Assembly: GCF_016405885.1 (NCBI RefSeq)
Contig: NZ_JAEKGC010000016.1
Coordinates: 1 to 64,000 of the forward strand
Direction: 5' to 3'
DNA length: 64,000 nucleotides
Source of the DNA: Arthrobacter sp. MSA 4-2
GTDB taxonomy: Bacteria; Actinomycetota; Actinomycetes; Actinomycetales; Micrococcaceae
Position 1 is the first letter of the stretch; the number at the start of each line of letters is the position of its first letter. Shown in pieces: positions 52,518 through 61,299 of the stretch. Position numbers and translations under genes: made by a program. Below the pieces are notes generated by a model. That model had not been told where the DNA came from. It did no database searches and was given only the letters and a program-made list of their open reading frames with translations.

Positions 52518-53509
52518 TTCCCCTCCTTCTTTTCACGGAAGAGCCAGAACACGATGAGGCTCAGGAGCATGAGGAACAGGGTGAGCACGTAGCTCATGGC
52601 TGCCGCGTTCCCCATCTGGAAGTTGCGCAGGCCCGTTTCGGCGATCTGGTAGATCGCGGTGCGGGTCTCACGTCCCGGACCGCCAAGGGTGATCAGGTAG
52701 GACTGGCCGAACATGTTCACCGAGGCGATGAGCGTGACGATGGTGACGAAGGACAACACGGGGCGCAGCCCGGGGATCGTGACATTGAGGAACTGCTGCC
52801 ACTTGTTGGCGCCGTCGACCCTTGCCGCTTCGTACAGCTCCGCGGGGATGTCCTGCAGGGCCGCCAGGTAGATGACAGCGTTGAATCCGAGGGTCCACCA
52901 CACCGTCACGCCGATCAGGGCAACCCAGGCCGCGGGGGTGGAGGTGGTCCAGGCGATGTTGTCCGGCAGGCCGATCACGCCGAGGTAGTAGTTGACGAGG
53001 CCGATGTTGTTGTCGAGCAGGTAGCGCCAGAGCACCGAAATCACTGCGACGCCAAGGACGTACGGCGCGAAGTACACGGCGCGGAAGAAGTTCCGGCCCG
53101 GGAACTTCGAGGCCATCAGCAGTGCGACGGCCAGCGGGATGGTCAGCAGCAGCGGAACGCTGAAGACGGTGAAGATGCCCGTTGCCTGCATGGAGCTCCA
53201 GAAGCTCTCAAAGTAGGGCGAGTCGGGCTGGAACAGCGACACGTAGTTCGCCAGCCCGACAAAGGGCTGAAGCGGACGGGTGTAGTCCCAGGCGTGCAGG
53301 CTGATCCAGAGGCCAAAGACGATGGGGACGAGGACGAACCCGATGAAAAGGATCAGGTACGGAGCGAGGAACAGCCACGGAGTGCCTGCGGCCTGCTTGG
53401 CGACACCCTTATTCGTTTTTGGGGCCGCAATTCGGGTGGGCGTAGTGGTCGGCTGACGCCCGGGCGCCTCCCCCTTCGAGGAGGCGCCCACCTGGGATGA
53501 GGATTTCAT
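52514..53509 (-). CDS. Carbohydrate ABC transporter permease (MalF type)
   Basis: This 331-residue permease has a Pro/Thr/Lys-rich N-terminal tail of about 40 residues, six helices (PWLFLAPYLILFIGFVLVPIVF first) and the EAA loop ELYEAARVDGANKWQQFLNV. It lies 6 bp after the solute-binding protein and overlaps the next permease. The three genes form one operon on -. No ATPase gene is in the cluster. Confidence 0.94.
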   Translation of the reverse strand: MKSSSQVGASSKGEAPGRQPTTTPTRIAAPKTNKGVAKQAAGTPWLFLAPYLILFIGFVLVPIVFGLWISLHAWDYTRPLQPFVGLANYVSLFQPDSPYFESFWSSMQATGIFTVFSVPLLLTIPLAVALLMASKFPGRNFFRAVYFAPYVLGVAVISVLWRYLLDNNIGLVNYYLGVIGLPDNIAWTTSTPAAWVALIGVTVWWTLGFNAVIYLAALQDIPAELYEAARVDGANKWQQFLNVTIPGLRPVLSFVTIVTLIASVNMFGQSYLITLGGPGRETRTAIYQIAETGLRNFQMGNAAAMSYVLTLFLMLLSLIVFWLFREKKEGK

Positions 53510-53515
53510 GTTCGG

Positions 53516-54835
53516 CTATTTTCCAAACGAGGCTTGGTTTTCTTCCATCAGCTGGGATGCTTTCGCAGCAACTTTTGAAAGGGCTTCCTTGGGCTCCTGC
53601 TCGCCGAGGATCGCGTTGTCGACGCCGACCTCGAGAGTCTCGGCCTGGACGGTGCCCAGACCCGGGACGGGAGGCAGGAACTTCATGGAGTCGACCTTCG
53701 CAGCGATCGGTTCCTGCGGGGTTCCATCAAGTGCTCCGCCTTCGCGCACCGAGGTGCGGGCCGGGATCATGCCTGAGCCGGCCCAGGTGTCGGAGTTCTC
53801 GCTCATCCAGGCGATGAAGACCTTGGCGGCGTTCACCTTGTTCTCGTCGGGAGTGGCCTGGCGGGGGAGGAAGAAGTTGTGCGAGCTGGCCCACACTGCG
53901 TCTTCCTCGCCGATCACGGGGATCGGAGCGGCTGCGTAAGGCACGCCGGCGGCTTCGAGGTCGTTGAACTGCCAGATGCCGTCCCAGGTGATGGAGTTTT
54001 CACCGTTCTTGAAGGCGACGTACTGGGAATCGATGGCGACGTTCTTGGGGCTGTACCCATCCTCGATGATCGAGGTCTGCCATTCGAGTCCCTCGACGCC
54101 GGCCTCCGAATCGAAGGTGGCCTTGGCGCCATCGGCGTCGTAGGGCTCGCCGCCGTTCTGCCACAGGAGGGAGAGGTTCATGAGGTGGCTGGGCCACTTC
54201 GCGGGCATCCAGAACGGGTTCTCGTAACCGGCGGCCTTCAGCTTCTTCAGCGCGTCCTCGAAGGATGCGGCGTCGGTGGGGGCCTCGGTGATGCCCGCCT
54301 TCTCGAAGTGCTCGGTGTTGTAGTACATCGCCAGAGAATGAACGTCCAGCGGGACGCCGTAGCGCTTGTCCTCGTACACGCCTGCGTCCCAAACCTCTTC
54401 GGTGAAGTCGTCACCGGTCAGTTCGAGCTCCTCGGCGAGGTCATCGACGGGAACGATGACGTTGCGGGCGGCGTTGCTCGACAGCTGCTCAAGGTGCATG
54501 ACCCCGACGTCGGGGCCCTCGCCGGCCTGAACGGCGGCGGGAAGCTTCTGGTACATGTCGGCCCACTTGATGGTGTTGGGGACGACCTTGATGTTGTCAT
54601 GCTCGGCGTTGAATTCTTCGACCATCTTTTCCATGAACGGGCCGTCACCGCCGGTGAACCCGTTCCAGTAGTCGAGTTCGACCTTCGGGCCGGTGTATTC
54701 ACCGGTGAACTCCGTGGCCGTGCCCTGCTGGGCTCCGCCACCTCCGCAGGCGGTGAGTGCCAGAAGGGCGGTGGCCCCAACGGCGGTGGCTGTGAATACA
54801 CGGTTACGGATGAACCGCTTCGGATAGGTCATCAT
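53516..54835 (-). CDS. Carbohydrate ABC transporter solute-binding lipoprotein
   Basis: This 439-residue extracellular binding protein has a signal sequence ending in the lipobox LALTAC with lipidated Cys30, then a Gly-rich linker and the acidic mature domain (VELDYWNGFTGGDGPFMEKMVEEFN). It belongs to the family-1 sugar binders. It is the first gene of the importer operon and starts 102 bp from a palindromic LacI-type site at 54937-54948. A second ATG one codon in is equally possible. Expected ligand: a beta-galactoside, beta-glucuronide or oligosaccharide. Confidence 0.93.
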   Translation of the reverse strand: MMTYPKRFIRNRVFTATAVGATALLALTACGGGGAQQGTATEFTGEYTGPKVELDYWNGFTGGDGPFMEKMVEEFNAEHDNIKVVPNTIKWADMYQKLPAAVQAGEGPDVGVMHLEQLSSNAARNVIVPVDDLAEELELTGDDFTEEVWDAGVYEDKRYGVPLDVHSLAMYYNTEHFEKAGITEAPTDAASFEDALKKLKAAGYENPFWMPAKWPSHLMNLSLLWQNGGEPYDADGAKATFDSEAGVEGLEWQTSIIEDGYSPKNVAIDSQYVAFKNGENSITWDGIWQFNDLEAAGVPYAAAPIPVIGEEDAVWASSHNFFLPRQATPDENKVNAAKVFIAWMSENSDTWAGSGMIPARTSVREGGALDGTPQEPIAAKVDSMKFLPPVPGLGTVQAETLEVGVDNAILGEQEPKEALSKVAAKASQLMEENQASFGK

Positions 54836-54936
54836 TGTCCTCCTCGGTGAAAGTGGTGCTCAGCGCCCGGGGCGTTTCGCATCGTTGTCAGGCGGCCCAT
54901 CCGGCAAGGCGGCGTTCCGTAGACGTTGCCTCAAGA

Positions 54937-54948
54937 TACAGCGCTGTA
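54937..54948. promoter_or_regulatory. LacI-type operator in front of the importer operon and the regulator gene
   Basis: TACAGCGCTGTA is a perfect 12-bp palindrome with the central CG typical of LacI-family operators. It lies in the 180-bp gap between the divergent binding-protein and LacI starts, so it can serve both. A 10-of-12 match occurs before the GH2 gene. Confidence 0.8.
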
Positions 54949-55015
54949 AACTCGTATGTCTAGTAAGCCCCAATGAGTCCCGACTGTCCACTAGTATTAA
55001 TTTTCCAGCGAGGGG

Positions 55016-56080
55016 GTGGCAGTGAAGCGAGTAAGACTTGTCGATGTAGCCGAAGTCGCAGGCGTGTCGACGAAGACCGTGTCCAACGTTGTCCATGATT
55101 ACCCGCATGTGGCGCCCGAACTGAGGCTCCGGGTGCAGGCCGCCATCGACAAGCTCGGCTACCGGCCGAACCTGACCGCCCGCCGCCTTGTCACGGGCAG
55201 AACCGGGATGATCGCCCTCGCCATTCCGGAGATCGACCACCCCTACTTCTCGGAGCTTTCCCGCCAGATCGCCGAAGAGGCGGCGCGGCGGAACTACCGG
55301 GTCATCATCGAACAGACCCTGGGCAAACTCGACGCCGAACACGCAGTGCTCGAGGACCGCGAAGCCGGCCTGGTGGACGGCATCATCTTCCACCCGGTCA
55401 GTATTGGCGCACTGTCCATCGCAAAGCTCCACCACGACACCCCCCTGGTGCTGCTGGGGGAGGGCGCGATGCCGGCGACCAGCGACCACGTGATGATCGA
55501 CAACGTCGCCGCAGCGGCCGAAGCGGTCCATTTCCTCCTCCGGCAGGGCCGGCGCCGCATCGCCTTCCTCGGAGTCGTCGAGGACGACGTCACCTTCTCG
55601 ACGGACAAGCGGCTGCTTGGGTACCAGCAGGGCCTGATCGAGGCAGGGCTGGATCCGGATCCCGCGCTCGTGCTGTCGGTAAAGGACTTCTCGCCCGAAG
55701 CCAGCGGTGAGGCGGTTCGGGCTGCCCTGGAGCGGGGGGTCTCCATCGACGGCATCGTCTGCCGCGACGACAAATTCGCCGCCGGAGCCCTGCGTGCCTG
55801 CGCCGCCGCCGGCATTTCGGTGCCCGATGGAATCGCGGTGCTCGGGTGGGATGACACGGCTATTGGGAAGTACACGACGCCGAGCCTGACCTCGGTGGCT
55901 CCGGACAAGTCGGCGCTGGCTTCGACGGCCCTCGAACTGCTGACCGAACGCATCGACGGCTTCCGCGGTGTCGGTCGGCACCGGATCGTTCCCCATGGAC
56001 TCACGATCCGGCAGAGCACCCCGTCCGTGTCCTCCGGGCTGGCAGTGCCCCAGGGCAAGCCGGCCGTTCCGTCGGCCTGA
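55016..56080 (+). CDS. LacI-family transcriptional regulator
   Basis: This 354-residue repressor has the N-terminal LacI helix-turn-helix (VRLVDVAEVAGVSTKTVSNVVHDYPHVAPELRLRV) with the hinge helix GYRPNLTARRLVTG. The periplasmic-binding-protein-like effector domain follows, with TGMIALAIPEIDHPYFSEL and the late DGIAVLGWDDTAIGKYTTPSLTSV. GTG 55016 follows a GCGAGGG box; GTG 55022 is an alternative. It is divergent from the importer and 88 bp upstream of the GH2 gene, and operator matches occur on both sides. The inducer is probably the imported glycoside or its sugar. Confidence 0.94.
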   Translation: MAVKRVRLVDVAEVAGVSTKTVSNVVHDYPHVAPELRLRVQAAIDKLGYRPNLTARRLVTGRTGMIALAIPEIDHPYFSELSRQIAEEAARRNYRVIIEQTLGKLDAEHAVLEDREAGLVDGIIFHPVSIGALSIAKLHHDTPLVLLGEGAMPATSDHVMIDNVAAAAEAVHFLLRQGRRRIAFLGVVEDDVTFSTDKRLLGYQQGLIEAGLDPDPALVLSVKDFSPEASGEAVRAALERGVSIDGIVCRDDKFAAGALRACAAAGISVPDGIAVLGWDDTAIGKYTTPSLTSVAPDKSALASTALELLTERIDGFRGVGRHRIVPHGLTIRQSTPSVSSGLAVPQGKPAVPSA

Positions 56081-56134
56081 ACGGGCGCCCCAACCTGAGT
56101 CGCGTCATCGTGGAGCGTTTGGCGAAATTGACTT

Positions 56135-56146
56135 TACAGCGTTGAA
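56135..56146. promoter_or_regulatory. LacI-type operator in front of the GH2 gene
   Basis: TACAGCGTTGAA matches the palindrome TACAGCGCTGTA at 10 of 12 positions and keeps the central CG. It lies 23-34 bp upstream of the glycosidase ATG, placing it over the leader or promoter. Confidence 0.65.
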
Positions 56147-56168
56147 AAATTCGGTCAGGATTGACGCC

Positions 56169-58079
56169 ATGCCTAACTCTTCCTCCTTCAGTGCAAGCAC
56201 CCAAGACGGCAGCTACCCGCGGCCCCAGCTCGTCCGGCGCCACTGGCACGATCTGTCGGGGGAGTGGGAGTTCGAGCATGACGACTCAAATACCGGGGTT
56301 GAGAGCGGGTGGGCAGCCGGGACGACCAGCTTCAGCAAACGGATCCTCGTCCCGTTCCCGCCCGAATCCACCCGCTCCGGCATCGGAGCCACGGGCTTCC
56401 ATCCGGTGGTCTGGTACCGGCGCACGCTCACCCCGGCCGACATTGCCGCAAGCGGATGGACCGGCGGTGAGGACCGGGTGCTGATCCACTTCGGCGCGGT
56501 GGACTACCGGGCCTCGGTATGGGCTGGCGACCGGTTGCTGGGCACCCACGAGGGCGGTCAGACACCGTTCTCCTTCGATATCACGGAGCAGGCGAGGACC
56601 GGGGAGGACTTCGTCCTCGTCGTCCGGGCCGAAGACGACCCCCACGACGTCTCCCAGCCACGCGGCAAGCAGGACTGGCTCGAAGAGCCCCATGTCATCT
56701 GGTACCACCGCTCGACCGGGATCTGGCAGCGGGTCTGGCTCGAGGCCGTCCCGGCCACTTCCGTCCGCCGGATCGCCTGGCGAACCGACGTGCCCGGCGG
56801 GACGGTGAGCCTCGACGTCGAACTGTCCTCCCGTCCGGTCGACGAGGTGAGCGTCCGGGTCGAGCTCAGCTACCGCGGCAAACCCCTCGGCACCCATCAG
56901 GTGTTCTCCTCCCAGCCACGGTTCACCATGACGAGCGCGCTGGCCCACCAGGCGAACGGCCAGGCCTATGAGAACCTCCTGTGGTCTCCCGACCACCCGC
57001 GACTCCTCGATGCGCGCGTCGTCCTGATGGACCGGGAGGGCAACGTCCTCGACGAGATCTGGTCCTACCTTGGCCTGCGCAGCGTGGGCGAGGCCGGCGG
57101 CCACTTCCTGCTGAACGACCGCCCGTTTTACGTGCGCTCCGTGCTGGAGCAGGGCTTCTGGCCCGACTCCCTGTACACCGCGCCGGACTCCCAGGCCATT
57201 CAGGACGAGATTCAGCTGATCAAGGACCTGGGGTTCAACTCGGCCCGGCTCCACGAGAAGGTCGAGGACCCCCGCTTCCTGTACTGGGCGGACCGCCTGG
57301 GCCTGCTGATCTGGGGCGAGATCGGAAGCACCTTCGAATTCTCCCCGACCGCCGTCCAGCGGGTCACCCGCGAGTGGATGAGCGTGGTCGAACGTGACAT
57401 TTCGCACCCCTCGATCGTCACCTGGGTTCCGGTCAACGAGAGCTGGGGCGTCCAGCACATCTCGCACGATCCCGCCCAGCAGCACTTCGTGCAGGCCCTG
57501 TACCACCTCACCAAGGCCCTCGATCCGACCCGCCCCGTCGTCTCCAACGACGGCTGGGAGCACACCGAGTCCGATCTGCTGACCATCCACGACTACACGA
57601 CGACTCACGACGGGCTGAAGGCGAACTATGCGACCGCCGAGGCGGTCGAGGGCCTCGTTGAGGGGGTGGGTCCGGCCGGCCGCAGGCTGACGACCCTTCC
57701 CACCGGTGGAAGCGGGAAGCCGGTGATGGTTTCGGAGTTCGGCGGGGTGACCTATGCGCCGAACAGTCCCATCGCCACCTGGGGCTACTCCACCGTCGAT
57801 TCCCCCGAGGACTTCGCCGACCGCGTCGGCGGTCTGTTCTCCGCCCTGCAGACGAGCCCGGTGCTTGCGGGATTCTGCTACACCCAGCTCACCGACACGA
57901 TGCAGGAGGCCAACGGGCTCACCGACGAAAACCGGAAGCCGAAGCTCCCGGTCGAGGTGATCCGTGCCATCGTCACCAACGGTGCGAAGGAAACCCACGA
58001 CAATGTCGTGGATGAGGGCGAGATGATCCTCCCGCAGTGGCAGCCGGGGCCCGCAGCCTCAGCAGCCGTCGGCTCCTAG
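56169..58079 (+). CDS. Glycoside hydrolase family 2 (beta-galactosidase/beta-glucuronidase type)
   Basis: This 636-residue enzyme has the GH2 order: a jelly-roll sugar-binding domain (ILVPFPPESTRSGIG, WYRRTL, VLIHFGAVDYRASVW), an immunoglobulin-like domain, and a TIM barrel. The acid/base Glu lies in TWVPVNESWGVQ and the nucleophile Glu in VMVSEFGGV. The absence of a signal peptide puts it in the cytoplasm, where it would cleave the imported glycoside. ATG 56169 has AGGA at good spacing, and an upstream extension overlapping the LacI gene has no family match. A LacI-type operator lies just upstream. Glucuronidase and galactosidase activities cannot be separated by eye. Confidence 0.92.
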   Translation: MPNSSSFSASTQDGSYPRPQLVRRHWHDLSGEWEFEHDDSNTGVESGWAAGTTSFSKRILVPFPPESTRSGIGATGFHPVVWYRRTLTPADIAASGWTGGEDRVLIHFGAVDYRASVWAGDRLLGTHEGGQTPFSFDITEQARTGEDFVLVVRAEDDPHDVSQPRGKQDWLEEPHVIWYHRSTGIWQRVWLEAVPATSVRRIAWRTDVPGGTVSLDVELSSRPVDEVSVRVELSYRGKPLGTHQVFSSQPRFTMTSALAHQANGQAYENLLWSPDHPRLLDARVVLMDREGNVLDEIWSYLGLRSVGEAGGHFLLNDRPFYVRSVLEQGFWPDSLYTAPDSQAIQDEIQLIKDLGFNSARLHEKVEDPRFLYWADRLGLLIWGEIGSTFEFSPTAVQRVTREWMSVVERDISHPSIVTWVPVNESWGVQHISHDPAQQHFVQALYHLTKALDPTRPVVSNDGWEHTESDLLTIHDYTTTHDGLKANYATAEAVEGLVEGVGPAGRRLTTLPTGGSGKPVMVSEFGGVTYAPNSPIATWGYSTVDSPEDFADRVGGLFSALQTSPVLAGFCYTQLTDTMQEANGLTDENRKPKLPVEVIRAIVTNGAKETHDNVVDEGEMILPQWQPGPAASAAVGS

Positions 58080-58094
58080 GCCGCCGATCCGCTT

Positions 58095-58131
58095 CCGCCC
58101 GCCCACCTGCCTTGAGCCGGTGGGCGGGCGG
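58095..58131. terminator. Terminator hairpin between the GH2 and Xre genes
   Basis: CCGCCCGCCCACC (58095-58107) pairs exactly with 58119-58131 around an 11-base loop. It lies 15 bp after the GH2 stop and 18 bp before the stop of the convergent Xre gene, so it can serve both strands. Confidence 0.8.
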
Positions 58132-58149
58132 TCTCCATTAAGCGGCCGG

Positions 58150-59373
58150 TCAGAGGCTGGTGTCCAGCAGCTCGTTGAGGACCTCGGAGGCGGTTTCGGG
58201 GTCCCCGGCGTCGGAGTAGTGCTTGGCCGCCCGGAGGTAGTGCCTGCGGGCCGGCGCCGGTGCGTCCACGCTGGCGTGGTACTGGCCGAGGAGGCGCTCC
58301 CTCAGGCCTGCTGATTCGAACTCGAGGTCCTCCGGGTCCTTCACCTGTTCGATCAGCGCATAGGCGGCACCGAGGTCACCGCGCAGCGAGTGGAGGTGGG
58401 CCCAGGCGAGCAGCAGTTCCGACCGTTCGGAGTCCGTGCCGGCAATGCGGAACCCCAGATCGGCGTTGGCGAGGCACTGTTCGACGGCGTCGTCCGAGAG
58501 GCCGGCAAGGAGGCGCGCCGAGGCTGAGGCCCTGTTGAAGTGCGCCCAAAGCCCCACATCGGTGTGGGGGGTGAGGTGCTGTGCCGCGATGGCGTGCTGG
58601 GCCAGGCCGGTTTCCACATCGCCGCGGCGGAACGCGATATTGCCGACCACCCAGCCGGCCCTTCCGATCGTAGGGGAGGACATGCCCGGCACCGTCGAGA
58701 GGTCGGTGAGTGGAAGGGCTTCCTCCCAGGCCTCTTCGTAGTCCCCCCGAACCGACAGGGCAGCCACGAGGATGAATCCGCATTTGAGGCGGGTCACCGA
58801 GTGGTCGGGGAGTGTGGACGCGGCGGCGACGGCGGAGCGGGCGAGGGTGATCGCCTCGTCCAGGGCTCCGGTGGCGCGTTTCGCAACGGAGAGCGCGCTC
58901 AGCACGGTCGCCTCGAGCTCGGGCCATTCACCAGTCAGGGGGTGGGCGAGCAGTTCGGTAAGCGTCTCCTCCGCGAGATCGGGGCGCCGCAGGGCTGAGT
59001 ATGCCTCGGCCTGGAGATTGGTGAAGTGCCACCAGATCGCCGAATTCGACTGCTCGCGGGCCAGGCTGGCAACATATTCGGATTCGGAGGCCGCGAGGGC
59101 GTAGTCCTTGAGGTCCCAGGCGTTCTGGGCGTGCTGCAGGGCGGCGGCGAGCGCACCGCCGTCGTCGGTGGGGCCGGTTCGGATCCAGCCGAGGACGGTC
59201 TGCGGGTTCAGCTTGAGCAGGTCGGCGAAACGCCAGGCCATCTCCCTGCTGGGCTGGCGCTGACCACTTTCAAGGAGGGAAACGTAACTCGCCGAGTACC
59301 GGCCGGCTCCGAGCTCGCTCTGGGTGAGTTTCCTCGCCGTGCGGGCGCTCCTCAGTTCGTCGCCGAATGCCAT
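58150..59373 (-). CDS. Xre-family regulator with TPR-type C-terminal domain
   Basis: This 407-residue protein has an N-terminal Cro/Xre helix-turn-helix (LRSARTARKLTQSELGAGRYSASYVSLLESGQRQPS) over residues 8-60. About 300 residues of paired helices follow, with the AEAYSALRRPDLAEETLTELL and LARSAVAAASTL pattern of tetratricopeptide repeats. This domain pair resembles actinobacterial relatives of RRNPP-type regulators that sense a peptide or metabolite, but no small peptide gene is visible next to it. Targets are unknown. Confidence 0.9.
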   Translation of the reverse strand: MAFGDELRSARTARKLTQSELGAGRYSASYVSLLESGQRQPSREMAWRFADLLKLNPQTVLGWIRTGPTDDGGALAAALQHAQNAWDLKDYALAASESEYVASLAREQSNSAIWWHFTNLQAEAYSALRRPDLAEETLTELLAHPLTGEWPELEATVLSALSVAKRATGALDEAITLARSAVAAASTLPDHSVTRLKCGFILVAALSVRGDYEEAWEEALPLTDLSTVPGMSSPTIGRAGWVVGNIAFRRGDVETGLAQHAIAAQHLTPHTDVGLWAHFNRASASARLLAGLSDDAVEQCLANADLGFRIAGTDSERSELLLAWAHLHSLRGDLGAAYALIEQVKDPEDLEFESAGLRERLLGQYHASVDAPAPARRHYLRAAKHYSDAGDPETASEVLNELLDTSL

Positions 59374-59488
59374 GCCATTTCCTCCCCCAGGGGAGCCCGG
59401 TGCGTCCCCGGGGACAGCCTATGCGCCTTTACTGACCCGTCAAATCTTTGACACGCCCTGTCACGCCGGACGGCCCTGGAGCTCCACG

Positions 59489-59965
59489 CTACTCCCGCAC
59501 GGGATGGCGGCTGATGATCGAGATGCGGTTAAACGCCCCGATGGTGATGGCGATCCAGTTCACCGCTGAGAATTCGGCGTCGCTCAGGACCTTCCGGGCT
59601 TTCGAGTGTTCCTCATCGAGGACCTCCGAGGGAGGAAGCAGCGTGGCGCTCTCGGCAAGCGCGAGGCCGGCCCGCTCCTGCTCGCTGAACAGGTCGGTGT
59701 CGCGCCAGGCAGGAAGTACCGACAGCCGGCGTGGGGAGACTCCCGCCGCGAGGGCCTCCTCTGTGTGGACGTCAAGGCAGTAGGCGCAGCCGTTGAGCTG
59801 GGAGACCCTGACCTTGATCAGCTCCGAAAGCTCCGCGCCGATTCCTGCTGCGTCGGCCGTTTCCTTGACCTTCAGGGCCAGGCCGTTGAGGGCGCGGAAG
59901 AGTGCTGGGTCTTCCTTGTCGAGGAAGACGCGGCGGGCGGTGCGGGGCTGGGAATCGGTGGTCAC
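59489..59965 (-). CDS. Carboxymuconolactone decarboxylase / AhpD-like peroxidase-family protein
   Basis: This 158-residue protein has the AhpD-type redox motif NGCAYCLDVHTEEAL, with Cys60, Cys63 and His67 placed as in alkylhydroperoxidase-like proteins. A C-terminal NWIAITIGAFNRISI helix completes the CMD fold. It likely reduces hydroperoxides or protects against oxidative stress; the partner reductant is unknown. GTG 59965 overlaps the GNAT stop (GTGA), so the two genes are translationally coupled. Confidence 0.9.
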   Translation of the reverse strand: MTTDSQPRTARRVFLDKEDPALFRALNGLALKVKETADAAGIGAELSELIKVRVSQLNGCAYCLDVHTEEALAAGVSPRRLSVLPAWRDTDLFSEQERAGLALAESATLLPPSEVLDEEHSKARKVLSDAEFSAVNWIAITIGAFNRISIISRHPVRE

Positions 59966-60324
59966 GAAGGGTCTGCTTCCTGTCGGGCGGCGGTGGCTGG
60001 CTTGTCGATGAGGTGGTCCCATTCATGGTGGGTGCGGAGGTAGGTCGCGATGTAGGGACACAGCGGAACGATCCGCAGGCCGCTTGCGCCGGCGTCGTCA
60101 AGGGCGAAGCGGGCAAGCTGCGCACCGAGTCCGCGGCCGGAGTAGGCGCGATCGACCTCGGTGTGGAGGAGCAGGATCTGGTTGGAGGACGGGCGCAGTC
60201 GATAGTCGGTGAAACCAATGGTGCCCGAGCCCTCTTCCACCAGTTCGTAGCGGCGGCGTTCGGGAACGTTCATCACCCGCAGCGGGGCGTCCACGCCAGC
60301 GCTGCCGTTCTGCCCTGCGTCCAT
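59962..60324 (-). CDS. GNAT-family N-acetyltransferase, YjdJ-like
   Basis: This 120-residue short GNAT protein has the core IGFTDYRLRPSSNQILLLHTEVDRAYSGRGLGAQL, where the Arg-x-Gly-x-Gly pattern binds acetyl-CoA, and the later IVPLCPYIATYLRTHHEW. That second motif marks the YjdJ/Gtn10 small acetyltransferases of unknown substrate. The start is at ATG 60324. It is translated just before the AhpD-like gene, with a 4-bp overlap. Confidence 0.9.
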   Translation of the reverse strand: MDAGQNGSAGVDAPLRVMNVPERRRYELVEEGSGTIGFTDYRLRPSSNQILLLHTEVDRAYSGRGLGAQLARFALDDAGASGLRIVPLCPYIATYLRTHHEWDHLIDKPATAARQEADPS

Positions 60325-60527
60325 TGCCTGTCCTCCGTCGGAAGAAGGGCCGCCCGGCGGCAGGGTCCGCTCGCGCGGCTGCCGGCGCCCGTCGGCGGGC
60401 CCGTTGTCCTTTCGCTTTCCTTTTCAATTCTTGCACCGATCGGCCCGGACCTCCCCCGCGGAGGAAGGTGGCGCGGCCGGGTGGTCCGGTCCGGCGGCCC
60501 CGTGCTGAACGCAGTAGCATTCGAGGG

Positions 60528-61262
60528 GTGAAACCGTTTCTCCTGCTGGCCACCCGTGCCGACGACGCTGCCGCCGAGGGCGAATATCGGGGATTCCTGC
60601 GCTTCGGCGGGCTCGTACCGGACGAGCTCCACCGGGTGAGGGTGGAGCACGGACCGCTTCCGCCGATCGACCTGGAGCGGTACTCCGGGATCTTCGTGGG
60701 CGGCAGCCCCTACAACTCGTCGGATCCCGAGGAGGAGAAATCGGCCGAGCAGCGCCGGGTCGAGCGGGAACTCGGCACCCTCCTCGACGAGGTTGTGGCG
60801 GAGGACTTTCCCTTCCTAGGTGCCTGCTACGGCGTGGGAACGCTGGGCCGGCACCAGGGGGCGGTGATCGATCGGACGTTCGGTGAGCCGGTCGGTGCCG
60901 CGACGGTGACGCTCAGCGGAGCGGGCGCCGAGGATCCGCTGCTCGAGGGCGTGCCGGAGGCCTTCACCGCCTTCGTCGGCCATAAGGAAGCCTGTGCCAC
61001 CCCTCCGCGGGGCGCGGTGGTCCTTGCCTCGTCACCGGCTTGTCCGATCCAGATGTTCCGGATCAAGGAAAACCTCTATGCCACCCAGTTCCATCCGGAG
61101 CTCGACGTCGATGCCTTGGTCGAACGGATTTCGATCTACCGCAACGCCGGGTACTTCCCGCCCGAGGAGGCCGAGGACTACATGCGGCGGGCCCGCGGCT
61201 ACCGGGTGGATCATCCCGCCCGGATCCTGCGCAATTTCGTCCGCCGGTACGCGGTGAGCTGA
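60528..61262 (+). CDS. Class I glutamine amidotransferase family protein (GMP-synthase-like)
   Basis: This 244-residue stand-alone glutaminase domain has the triad Cys100 (GACYGVG), His189 and Glu191 (TQFHPELD). The oxyanion loop reads GIFVGGSPYNSSD. Such proteins release ammonia from glutamine for a partner synthetase or act as gamma-glutamyl hydrolases; no partner is encoded here. GTG 60528 follows a GAGG box. The longer frame upstream overlaps the GNAT gene and has no family match. Confidence 0.88.
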   Translation: MKPFLLLATRADDAAAEGEYRGFLRFGGLVPDELHRVRVEHGPLPPIDLERYSGIFVGGSPYNSSDPEEEKSAEQRRVERELGTLLDEVVAEDFPFLGACYGVGTLGRHQGAVIDRTFGEPVGAATVTLSGAGAEDPLLEGVPEAFTAFVGHKEACATPPRGAVVLASSPACPIQMFRIKENLYATQFHPELDVDALVERISIYRNAGYFPPEEAEDYMRRARGYRVDHPARILRNFVRRYAVS

Positions 61263-61299
61263 GCGGCCTCCGGGGGCGCTTCGGCGGGCGCGGGTCGCG

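Noticed and set aside
55968-56168. A longer N-terminus for the GH2 enzyme
   Set aside because: It would overlap the LacI gene and the operator site, and the translation there is Arg/Pro-rich and unlike GH2 proteins.
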